A stretch of 64,000 nt of DNA, from positions 148,445 through 212,444 of the forward strand of contig NZ_JAKFHA010000001.1 in NCBI RefSeq assembly GCF_021502675.1. The letters are read 5' to 3'. This document shows positions 17,071 through 23,979 of the stretch, one piece after another. The translations under genes were made by a program, and so were the position numbers. The notes under the pieces were generated by a model. It was given only the letters and a program-made list of their open reading frames with translations. It did no database searches and had not been told where the DNA came from. How positions within the stretch are numbered: position 1 is the first letter of the stretch; every line of letters begins with the position of its first letter. The DNA comes from Yinghuangia soli (GTDB taxonomy: Bacteria; Actinomycetota; Actinomycetes; Streptomycetales; Streptomycetaceae).

Positions 17071-17664
17071 TCACGACGACCGCACTTCGCCCGTCCAGGC
17101 ATTTATCCCCAGTCCACGGAGACGGAGACGCTCCTTGTGGCTGATGAAGCGCGCAGTCGTCTTCCCCCAAATCGGCAGACCGTCAAGGCAGTCATCGGAA
17201 AGCTGCGCATTCAAAACCTTCAGGAGAAATTCGGCCATGCCAACTTCGTAGACAGACCATTGGACGTCATTCTCGCGCCATACGACGACAGGCCAAGTAC
17301 TCAAGTCGTCATCCGACGTAAGCCAGCAATAGATGTTGGCGAACCCGTCGACCCCCCAGGCAACCAGCGATTGTCGGTCCTCATCACCGAGGCCCTCGGG
17401 ACCGCCTTCCTCGTCCCAGTTCCCGCGAGCATTCAGAGTCTCTTCGGACATCCGACCAGAAGGCCGGCCCGGGTCCATTTGATCGGGGACAAGTATCACC
17501 AGAAATCGATCGATCGACCCGGGGCCGAAATGGTCCATGAAGTCCCGAAAGTCACCGGGGAGATAGCGGCCTGTCGTAGTGTCGACAGGATGCCAATCGA
17601 TTGGTTCGGGGGATCCACCAAGCGGCGGCATCAGAGCCAGCAAAGTTGCCACCGATTCATCCAT
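17071..17664 (-). CDS. SUKH (SMI1/KNR4) family immunity-type protein, copy 4
   Basis: A 197-residue acidic soluble protein. The SUKH pattern is seen as YLPGDFRDFMDHFGPGSIDRF near the N-terminus and WPVVVWRENDVQWSVYEVGMAEFLLKVL towards the C-terminus. SUKH proteins commonly neutralise nuclease-type polymorphic toxins, but no toxin gene is adjacent here. The ATG at 17664 is preferred over a GTG at 17700 because CGGAG lies eight bases upstream. It is last in a run of four related minus-strand genes; it follows the previous stop by about 38 bases. The target toxin is unknown. Confidence 0.75.
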   Translation of the reverse strand: MDESVATLLALMPPLGGSPEPIDWHPVDTTTGRYLPGDFRDFMDHFGPGSIDRFLVILVPDQMDPGRPSGRMSEETLNARGNWDEEGGPEGLGDEDRQSLVAWGVDGFANIYCWLTSDDDLSTWPVVVWRENDVQWSVYEVGMAEFLLKVLNAQLSDDCLDGLPIWGKTTARFISHKERLRLRGLGINAWTGEVRSS

Positions 17665-17702
17665 ACGCCCACTCCGATCCAGTATCGGGAACCGCACCAC
17701 GG

Positions 17703-18266
17703 CTACTCCCCGAGGAGACGCGCCAAGTTCTGCGTCGCGGAAACGTATGATGTGCTCTCGGGAAAGACGCTCCTATAGAAGGGCCGATCCAAGCTCCCCG
17801 AAAGCAACAGCAGCAAAAACTCGGAAAATCCGCAGGGATACTCTTCCCAATCGTCAAAATGACGACTGTAGACCACAGTGGTCCAGCCCTGGGGATCGTC
17901 CCCCAGACACCTCCAGAAGCAATAGTCACCATCCTCGGTGCACCCCCAAAGAACAACGCCTCCGACCTTGGACTCCAACGCCACCGGAAACCCGGCCCGA
18001 CTCCCCGGGACAACCGACGCCAGCGCGGAGAGCACGTCCCGATTGCTTCTCACAATGCCGCTCACACCATTCCGGAAGCGAGGGCCGAGGATCATCAGGT
18101 ATTCGTCGATAATGCCCTCACCGTAGCACGCTAAGAATTCACGGTAATCAGGCGGAAGAACCGATCCGAAATGCTCCTCCGCCGATCTCCACTCAGCATC
18201 CTTCGCCAGGTCCGGAGCCGAAGGCGGCGGCATCAAAGCTGCGATCTCATGCAACTTGCCGACCAC
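17703..18266 (-). CDS. SUKH (SMI1/KNR4) family immunity-type protein, copy 3
   Basis: About 187 residues. The family motif LPPDYREFLACYGEGIIDEYL is followed by CTEDGDYCFWRC and WTTVVYSRHFDDWEEYPCGFSEFLL, the standard SUKH strand and tryptophan pattern. The GTG at 18266 is chosen because it gives the same 40-residue spacing to the LPxDY motif as the sister genes and has GGGA upstream. A TTG at 18317 would add 17 residues. It is predicted to bind and block a toxin, as known for the family; no specific partner can be named. Confidence 0.75.
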   Translation of the reverse strand: MVGKLHEIAALMPPPSAPDLAKDAEWRSAEEHFGSVLPPDYREFLACYGEGIIDEYLMILGPRFRNGVSGIVRSNRDVLSALASVVPGSRAGFPVALESKVGGVVLWGCTEDGDYCFWRCLGDDPQGWTTVVYSRHFDDWEEYPCGFSEFLLLLLSGSLDRPFYRSVFPESTSYVSATQNLARLLGE

Positions 18267-18344
18267 TGAAACGATTCCCTTCGTCGGTTCCGACGATTTC
18301 CACGAATCCAGGATCAAAATCCAGGCCGCCTGATCGACTCATTG

Positions 18345-18875
18345 CTACGGATACGCCAGAACGCAAGGGCTGTCTGAGGAGAACCCCTGAGGTAGGCCAA
18401 CTGCGGGGATCGAACCGTCGAAGAGGCCGACCAGGAAGCTGAGCAGTCCGCCGTCGAATTCCCACCAATCGTTGTTCGCGGTATTGACCACTACAGTCCA
18501 TGCTTCCGGAGACTCCGCCGTCTTCCAGTAGAAGGAATCCCCTTGGTTCGAGCTGCCCCAAGGCGGCAGACCACCCGATTCCGGAAAAGCTACATATCCT
18601 TCCGTATCGCCATCATCGACAAAGTCACGAAGAATATCCAGATCGCGGCCGCAGCTCTCCAGGCGCTTCGCTTCCTCGCCAGGCCGAGGCACCTGAACGA
18701 GCAACAGGTCGTCGAATTCGACGGACGGATAGAGTTCGCCGAACTCCTTGTAGTCAGCCGGGAGAGTGCCCCACTGGGATTCCAGGACATGCCACGCCAT
18801 CTGAACCCGCTGCGGCCTCCGCGCCGCTCGCAGCGCCGCAACGACCGACTCGAGTTCACCGATCAAGCTCTGCAT
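18345..18875 (-). CDS. SUKH (SMI1/KNR4) family immunity-type protein, copy 2
   Basis: A 176-residue acidic protein with GTLPADYKEFGELYPSVEFDD, then NQGDSFYWKTAESPEAWTVV and NNDWWEFDGGLLSFLVGLFDG. This matches the SUKH order: LPxDY, then xGxxFYW, then a Trp-rich strand and a C-terminal helix. The ATG at 18875 follows the upstream gene's stop by 53 bases and has an AGAG-rich site. An upstream in-frame GTG-like extension to 18971 would overlap the previous gene and is disfavoured. It is part of the four-gene SUKH run. Confidence 0.78.
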   Translation of the reverse strand: MQSLIGELESVVAALRAARRPQRVQMAWHVLESQWGTLPADYKEFGELYPSVEFDDLLLVQVPRPGEEAKRLESCGRDLDILRDFVDDGDTEGYVAFPESGGLPPWGSSNQGDSFYWKTAESPEAWTVVVNTANNDWWEFDGGLLSFLVGLFDGSIPAVGLPQGFSSDSPCVLAYP

Positions 18876-18928
18876 TGCCCACTCTCTTTCGCCCGAAGAG
18901 CTCCGTACGCCGCCTGGACTGGCCCGAC

Positions 18929-19504
18929 TCAGCCGGACATCGGGAATTGCTCGTCCCAGTCCGCGTCCCACGGGACTTCCTCACCCCAGGACCGGGTGAT
19001 CGGCATGAAGGATGGCGCCATCTCTCCGACATTCAGACTGAACATCCCCATGTCGGCCCCCGAAGCGATCTTGAAGACGAACTCGGTGGTGCTCATGTCG
19101 AAGCGGTGCCAATCCGGTTCGTCCTCCGTGCGGCCCAGGATCGACCAGTTCCCCTGGTCCCCCGGGAGCCAATAGAACGAGTCACCGGCCTCGGAAGCGC
19201 CCATCGGCAGGATGCCACCGTCGGACGGATAGGTCGGATACGGGGCAAACATGCTCCGGTACATCGGGTTGCCCATGAGACTGCCGAACGACTCGACTTG
19301 TCGGACGAGTCCGGCTCCCGTGTCCGGCACGAAGACGGCCAAGTAGTTGTTGAACACGCCGGCGCCGAAGACGTCCGCGAAGGCCTTGTAGTCCTGCGGG
19401 AGGTCGAGGCCGAGCTCGGCTTCGACTGCGGCCCAATCCGCCGGACCGCGCGCCTCCGGGACCCTTCCCACGAGCGAAACCAACTGCCCCAGCCAGTCGT
19501 TCAT
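18929..19504 (-). CDS. SUKH (SMI1/KNR4) family immunity-type protein, copy 1
   Basis: A 191-residue protein, first in the tandem array. Motifs are LDLPQDYKAFADVFGAGVF, EAGDSFYWLPGDQGNWSILG and WHRFDMSTTEFVFKIASG. The ATG at 19504 has AAGG upstream. The four copies are clearly related but strongly diverged, more like collected immunity alleles than recent duplications. The array probably forms one transcript. Confidence 0.8.
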   Translation of the reverse strand: MNDWLGQLVSLVGRVPEARGPADWAAVEAELGLDLPQDYKAFADVFGAGVFNNYLAVFVPDTGAGLVRQVESFGSLMGNPMYRSMFAPYPTYPSDGGILPMGASEAGDSFYWLPGDQGNWSILGRTEDEPDWHRFDMSTTEFVFKIASGADMGMFSLNVGEMAPSFMPITRSWGEEVPWDADWDEQFPMSG

Positions 19505-19619
19505 CTACTCGCCTTGCTCCCATCGGAGATGGATTCCGGCTTCGACCTTGCCGGCCACCTTGATACGCGATGACGGTGACATCCGCTGAGCCGCCCGGGA
19601 GCGACGCCGGGGCGGCCTC

Positions 19620-19730
19620 CCGTTGCGGACACGACGGCGTCGACGAGGGACAGGCCACGACCCAGACCTCACCGTCGGCCGTACGGCAGAGGAACTCGGC
19701 CATCCCGCAGTCGTACACGCAAAGTTGCAT
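19620..19730 (-). pseudogene. Remnant of a fifth SUKH gene (C-terminal fragment)
   Basis: The minus-strand frame reads VYDCGMAEFLCRTADGEVWV, which closely resembles VYEVGMAEFLLKVL near the C-terminus of the copy at 17071-17664. A stop codon lies two codons before the first Met (19730), and no SUKH N-terminus is present upstream. This looks like the broken 3' end of an extra immunity gene at the head of the array. Confidence 0.5.
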
Positions 19731-19809
19731 GCCGTCTACCGACCCCAGATGATGCCCGGCCGGCGGTCCGGATCGAGGCCGGATGGGCGGTCCAAGTTGG
19801 GGACGGCGG

Positions 19810-20331
19810 TCAGTTGTAGCCGTCGATCCAGACTCGTACGAGGCCGTTTTCGGGTGGGCCGATGCTGACGCCGATCATGATGTAGCCGTTCGGCTCGCGC
19901 TGGGTGTGTTTGCCGCCGGTGACGGATTCCGGATCGGGGCCGACGCCGTACTGGGCGAAGCCGGCGAGGCCGGAGTTCTGGGTGCCGGGTTCGAGCGGGA
20001 GCCTGATGTGGTTCGCCGTCAGGTATGCCTCCAACTCGGCTTCGGGCATGCGGAAGCTGAGCAGGACGATGTCGTCCTGGAATCCCGCGATGTACGCCCA
20101 GGTGGCGTCCGTGGCGTTCGCAGGGATGGTCACGTCGATGCGTGCGGCGGCCTGCGGCAGGGGTACGTCGATCTTCTTTTGGCCGGGCAGGCGTTCTTCC
20201 GCTTGGTTCGCTGCTCCCTGTGTGGCAAGTGAGCAGGCGTACAGGCCGAGGGGCAGCATTACCAGGGCTGCGGCAGCGATCGCGAGCCACCAGCGTCGGC
20301 GTACGCGGGGCCGGCCGAGGTCAGGGTGCAT
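19810..20331 (-). CDS. Membrane-anchored protein of unknown function
   Basis: A 173-residue protein with a basic head (RPRVRRRWW), one membrane segment (about residues 14-34, ending YACS), and an exported domain. That domain contains ATWAYIAGFQDDIVLLSFRMPEAELEAYL and ends in a beta-rich stretch (GYIMIGVSIGPPENGLVRVWIDGYN read in parts). The Cys after the hydrophobic segment might be lipidated, but the lipobox is poor. Many small exported actinomycete proteins look like this. I do not recognise the family. It lies beside a soluble unknown gene on the same strand. Confidence 0.65.
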   Translation of the reverse strand: MHPDLGRPRVRRRWWLAIAAAALVMLPLGLYACSLATQGAANQAEERLPGQKKIDVPLPQAAARIDVTIPANATDATWAYIAGFQDDIVLLSFRMPEAELEAYLTANHIRLPLEPGTQNSGLAGFAQYGVGPDPESVTGGKHTQREPNGYIMIGVSIGPPENGLVRVWIDGYN

Positions 20332-20469
20332 GAGTGCGTCCGCTCATGCGGTTGTGGTGCAGAGGACAGCAAGGCGATCGCGCTGCGTGCTGCTGGCGGT
20401 GGCGGTGGCGTGGATGCCGTACTCCCGTGTGGGGCGGGTTCGGTGGGGTGTGGCCATTCTGCCGTTCGG

Positions 20470-20940
20470 CTACTCGGGGTCTTCCTCGGGGAGCATTCCG
20501 CTGGCTCGCGCTATGGCATCGAGTTCGGCCTGGTCGCGGCTGCGTTCGGCGGCCTTGCGGTCCAGGCTGTCGCGCATCGCCGCGAGGCGTTCGGGGTCGG
20601 CGGCGGTATCCGGCGGGACGAGGGTCTGGGCGCCCTTGACATGGGCGCCGTCGCCGAGGTCGACCACCACGTGGTCGGCGCGGTCTTCGTGGCCGGAGGC
20701 GAGGGCGCCCATCAGGCCCATGATGACGAGGACTTCCCGTTGGACTTCGGGCGTGAAGAGCGCTCGTTCCTCGTCGTCCATATGGATCTTGATGGTGCCT
20801 CCGCCGTTCTCCGCCCAGAGTTTGAGCACGTCCCGGAGGAGTTCGTACTGCGCCTCGGGCATGCGGATCCGGAGCGATTCGACGTAGAGGGACAGCCGTT
20901 GCTTCGCGAACTCCGCGGGGTCGTCCACTTCGTCGTCCAT
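20470..20940 (-). CDS. Acidic soluble protein of unknown function
   Basis: 156 residues, helical and charged, with no signal or membrane segment. Features are EFAKQRLSLYVESLRIRMPEAQYELLRDVLKLW at the start, a TIKIHMDDEERALFTPEV stretch, and a C-terminal Arg/Glu/Asp helix ending MLPEEDPE. No family was recognised. The ATG at 20940 has a weak ribosome binding site, and coding-like sequence continues upstream in another frame, so the true gene may be longer and frameshifted. Confidence 0.65.
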   Translation of the reverse strand: MDDEVDDPAEFAKQRLSLYVESLRIRMPEAQYELLRDVLKLWAENGGGTIKIHMDDEERALFTPEVQREVLVIMGLMGALASGHEDRADHVVVDLGDGAHVKGAQTLVPPDTAADPERLAAMRDSLDRKAAERSRDQAELDAIARASGMLPEEDPE

Positions 20941-20946
20941 GTGGAC

Positions 20947-21097
20947 CAGCGTGCCCGAGTGGGGACGCGGTGCCTATTGCTTCGATGTCCCGGCTGGACT
21001 CGGGGAGAGCGTCGGCGGGGTAAGCGGAGGCCGGGACGGTGGGGCCTTCGTCCTGGACGCCGTTCCAGACCGTGGACATGTCGGGATCGTGGATCAT
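20947..21097 (-). other. Coding-like stretch in a shifted frame upstream of the acidic protein
   Basis: The minus-strand frame from the ATG at 21097 reads MSTVWNGVQDEG and SSRDIEAIGTASPLG, with balanced, natural composition. At about 20945 the plausible frame switches to that of the gene at 20470-20940, while this frame turns into Arg/Pro-rich shadow. A single-base change would join the two. It may be the 5' part of that gene, or the end of a separate short gene. Confidence 0.3.
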
Positions 21098-21305
21098 TCC
21101 CAGTTCGGTGCACGGACCGGAGGCGTGTCGAGGGCGCGCCGGTGAGCAGTTCGCACGTCAGGAGCTCCGCAGTCCAAGCCGTCTCGGCGCTCCCGAAGGA
21201 GGCAAGGAGATCTCAAACGAAGTGGCTTATGGATGCGCGAAGTTACGGGCACAACTGGCAGCTCACGAGGCCCAGGCAGACGCCCGGGAGTTCAGATCGC
21301 CGAGC

Positions 21306-21440
21306 ATGACCGATGCTGCCTACATTGGGAGCGTCGATGATGTCACGCTGCAAGCAAGGGCGTTCGACTACTTGCGCGCTCGCGCTCTCGATCCGGACGC
21401 GTCCCGCCGGATCGCTTTGAAGGCGATCAAGGAGTTCTGA
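21306..21440 (+). pseudogene. C-terminal remnant of an XRE/DUF5753 regulator
   Basis: The 44-residue frame (YIGSVDDVTLQARAFDYLRA and DPDASRRIALKAIKEF) resembles the last helices of DUF5753-type XRE regulators, which normally precede DUF397 genes in actinomycetes. The helix-turn-helix and most of the ligand domain are missing. The upstream frame (from 21039) has no recognisable regulator sequence. The stop overlaps the DUF397 start (TGATG), the usual arrangement of the intact pair. Confidence 0.55.
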
Positions 21441-21628
21441 TGCGCATAGCCGACTCTGAACGGAATTGGCACGGGAGCAGTTACAGCAACGCGCACGGCG
21501 GTCAGTGCGTCGAGGTGGCTCTCGGGATGGGGACGACAGCGTTCCGGGACTCGAAAGAGCGTGGGCGCGGTGTGGTCCTGGTACCGCGGGCTGCCTGGGT
21601 GACGCTGGTGGTCGGGGTACGAGCCTAG
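21440..21628 (+). CDS. DUF397 domain protein
   Basis: 62 residues with the family pattern NWHGSSYSNAHGGQCVEVA, a FRDSKERG stretch and a C-terminal VPRAAWVTLV. DUF397 proteins are small partners of XRE/DUF5753 regulators in Streptomyces and relatives, where such pairs behave as regulatory or toxin-antitoxin-like modules. The start overlaps the stop of the regulator remnant. Its regulator appears to be lost, so this may be a survivor of a decaying pair. A second pair elsewhere in the genome could still use it. Confidence 0.85.
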   Translation: MRIADSERNWHGSSYSNAHGGQCVEVALGMGTTAFRDSKERGRGVVLVPRAAWVTLVVGVRA

Positions 21629-21737
21629 GTCTGGTGGACCCAGGCTCCGGCGGGTGATGGGTGACGAGCGGGGTTCGCGTCAGGGTGGGGGCACCGCGGA
21701 AGAGCGGGAGCCACTCGGACTCGAACGGGAGCCTCAC

Positions 21738-22049
21738 ATGTCGGAGAAGACCACCACCAAGACGCTGATCCTGAACGTCGAGCTGCGGGCGCTGCCGGAA
21801 GCCGCGGATCAGGTTCGGGAGACCCTGGACGCTCTGACCGGGCCCAGTCGTGCGGAAGCCGGGTGTCGCGGCTATCAGCAGTACGTCGATCCGTACGATC
21901 CCACCCGCTTCTCGATCATCGAGGAGTGGGACGACCAGGCCGCCCTCGACTACCACTTCACGACCGAGCACTTCCTCATCGCGAAGAAGGTCCTGGACGT
22001 CGCGCTGGCGGAGCCGTTCCGGCTGCGCTTCCTGGAGGACCGCAGCTAA
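21738..22049 (+). CDS. Antibiotic biosynthesis monooxygenase (ABM)-fold protein
   Basis: A 103-residue dimeric alpha-beta barrel-type protein: LILNVELRALPEAADQV, CRGYQQYVDPYDPTRF, EEWDDQAALDYHFTTEHF. The pattern is that of the ABM/YgiN family, whose members include quinol monooxygenases and heme-degrading enzymes, though many are uncharacterised. The ATG at 21738 has GGGAG six bases upstream; longer upstream frames look non-coding. It stands alone on the plus strand ahead of aspT. Confidence 0.85.
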   Translation: MSEKTTTKTLILNVELRALPEAADQVRETLDALTGPSRAEAGCRGYQQYVDPYDPTRFSIIEEWDDQAALDYHFTTEHFLIAKKVLDVALAEPFRLRFLEDRS

Positions 22050-22209
22050 GCCCCAGGAGGGACGGCGGTCCGGTGGTCCGTGGCAGGGCTGCCGGGCCGC
22101 CGCATCGGAGTCGGGCGTCACTCGTTCGGCTGGTGGCGCGGGGCGGGGTCGGGCGCAGGGCAGTGTGATGCTGACGCAGTGGATTTGCTGCGTTTTGCGG
22201 AGGCCTGTC

Positions 22210-23892
22210 TTGCTCAATCTCCTGAGGGAGAACGCCGTCCTGGCGTTGTTCGCTTGTCTCGCGTTGGGCTATTTGGTCGGCAAGTTACGCGTCGGACCGA
22301 TCACCCTCGGCGGCATCTGCGGCACGCTGATCGTGTCGATGCTGATCGGCGCGCAGCACGTGAGTGTGAACGCCGACGTCAAGAACGTGGCGTTCGCGCT
22401 GTTCATCTTCTCGCTGGGGTACATCGCCGGCCCCGGCTTCGTGGCGAATCTGAATGCCAAGGGGCTGCGCTTCGGCGTGCTGTCCATCATGGAAGCCGTC
22501 GTGGTGGTGGTCATCGCAGTGGTGATCACGAAGGTCGGCGGCCTGGACGTCGGTACGGGGGCCGGCATCCTGGCCGGCGCCGCCACCGAATCCGCGGTCG
22601 TCGGCACCGCGCAAGAGGCCATCACCGAGCTGTCCGGCATCACCGAGCAGCAGGCGACGCAGTTGCAGGCGCACGTGGCCACGGCCTACTCGGTCTGTTA
22701 CCTGTTCGGCCTCATCACCATCGTGCTGCTGACCAGCCAGCTCTTCCCTCGGCTGATGAAGATCAACCTGGCCGACGCGAGCCGCGAGCTGTGGCACAAG
22801 ATGCGCGGGGGAGACGCAACGCTGGAGGAAGGCCAGGAGGCGTCCATGCCTGCCCTGGTCGGCCGGACGTACGAGGTGGCCGTCGGTGACGGGGCCACGG
22901 TCCAGACCTTGGAAGAGTCCGTCCAGCTGCACGCGTCGATCGAAGGGGTCAAGCGCGGCACGAAGGTGCTGACCGTCTCCCCCGAGCTGAAGCTGCGCAC
23001 CGGCGACCGGGTGCTGGTGGTGGGCAAGCGCGAGGGCGTCATGGGCATCGGCGAGAGCCTGGGCCCGGAGACCTCGGGCGTCCCCGGCATCGAAAGCCCC
23101 CTGACAGTCAGGGAGTTGGTGCTCACCGAGAAGAAGCTGGCCGGGCAGACGGTCGCCGCGGTGAACAAGGCGTACCCGGTGGAGACCGAGGGCGTCTACC
23201 TGACCGGCCTGCAGCGGGTGGGCCAGGATCTGCCCGCCTCCGGGGAGACCGAGCTGCACCACGGCGACACTCTGACGGTGGTCGGTACGGCATCCAAGGT
23301 CGACCGGTTCCAGAAGAAGTTCGGGGCGAAGGTACGCACCGAGAGCGCCGACTGGGTGTACATCGGCTTCGGCATCTGCCTGGGCGTACTCCTCGGCCAG
23401 ATCGTCGTGCACATCGGCGACGCGAATCTGACGTTGGGAACGGGCGGCGGCTGCCTGATCTCGGGCCTGGTCTTCGGGTGGTTCCGGTCCACGCAGCCGA
23501 CGTTCGGCGCGTACCCGCCGGTCGCCGCGCAGACCATGAAGGATCTCGGGCTGGCGATGTTCATCGCGGTCACCGGCCTGGCCGCGGGCCCGGACGCCGG
23601 TCCGCTGCTGAAGCAGTACCCGCTGCTTCTGCCGCTGTCCGGCATCGCGATGGTGGTGATCCCGGCGTTCCTCGGCCTGTGGATCGGCCGGAAGTTCCTC
23701 AAGATCGACAAGCCGATCCTGATCGGCGCGATCGCCGGCCAGCAGTGCTCGACTCCGGCGATCACCGCGGTGACCAACACCGCGAACAGCAGCGTGCCGA
23801 TGCTGGGCTACACGATCACGTACACACTCTCGAACTTCCTGCTGCCGCTGACGGGGCCGATCTTCGTCGGGATCATCGGCCTGCAGACGTAG
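22210..23892 (+). CDS. aspT: Aspartate:alanine exchanger family transporter
   Basis: A 560-residue transporter of the AAE family, which swaps external aspartate for internal alanine. It has the duplicated membrane halves typical of AspT: residues about 5-190 with GAATESAVVGTAQEAI, and about 380-560 with GQQCSTPAITAVTNTANSS. A cytoplasmic middle part carries two TrkA-C-like domains (about 210-370, with RTGDRVLVVG). A TTG start at 22210 fits best because GGAGG lies six bases upstream; an ATG at 22168 is possible. It is convergent with aspartate 4-decarboxylase and shares its terminator. Together they can turn aspartate into alanine plus CO2 and create a proton gradient, as known in lactic acid bacteria. 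Confidence 0.88.
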   Translation: MLNLLRENAVLALFACLALGYLVGKLRVGPITLGGICGTLIVSMLIGAQHVSVNADVKNVAFALFIFSLGYIAGPGFVANLNAKGLRFGVLSIMEAVVVVVIAVVITKVGGLDVGTGAGILAGAATESAVVGTAQEAITELSGITEQQATQLQAHVATAYSVCYLFGLITIVLLTSQLFPRLMKINLADASRELWHKMRGGDATLEEGQEASMPALVGRTYEVAVGDGATVQTLEESVQLHASIEGVKRGTKVLTVSPELKLRTGDRVLVVGKREGVMGIGESLGPETSGVPGIESPLTVRELVLTEKKLAGQTVAAVNKAYPVETEGVYLTGLQRVGQDLPASGETELHHGDTLTVVGTASKVDRFQKKFGAKVRTESADWVYIGFGICLGVLLGQIVVHIGDANLTLGTGGGCLISGLVFGWFRSTQPTFGAYPPVAAQTMKDLGLAMFIAVTGLAAGPDAGPLLKQYPLLLPLSGIAMVVIPAFLGLWIGRKFLKIDKPILIGAIAGQQCSTPAITAVTNTANSSVPMLGYTITYTLSNFLLPLTGPIFVGIIGLQT

Positions 23893-23922
23893 GAGAAGAA
23901 GGACGGACCGGGTACGGGAATG

Positions 23923-23957
23923 GCGAAAGGCGCCCTGGGATCCAGGGCGCCTTTCGC
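23923..23957. terminator. Strong bidirectional terminator between aspT and aspD
   Basis: A perfect 16-bp stem (GCGAAAGGCGCCCTGG and its complement, 23923-23938 with 23942-23957) with a 3-base loop. It lies 30 bases past the aspT stop and 23 bases past the aspD stop, on opposite strands. Confidence 0.85.
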
Positions 23958-23979
23958 GGTCACGAGCGCGGGGGCAAGC

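Noticed and set aside
20321..21097. A 258-codon minus-strand frame over the acidic protein gene
   Set aside because: Only its first 50 codons look natural; the rest is an Arg/Pro-rich shadow of the real gene at 20470-20940.
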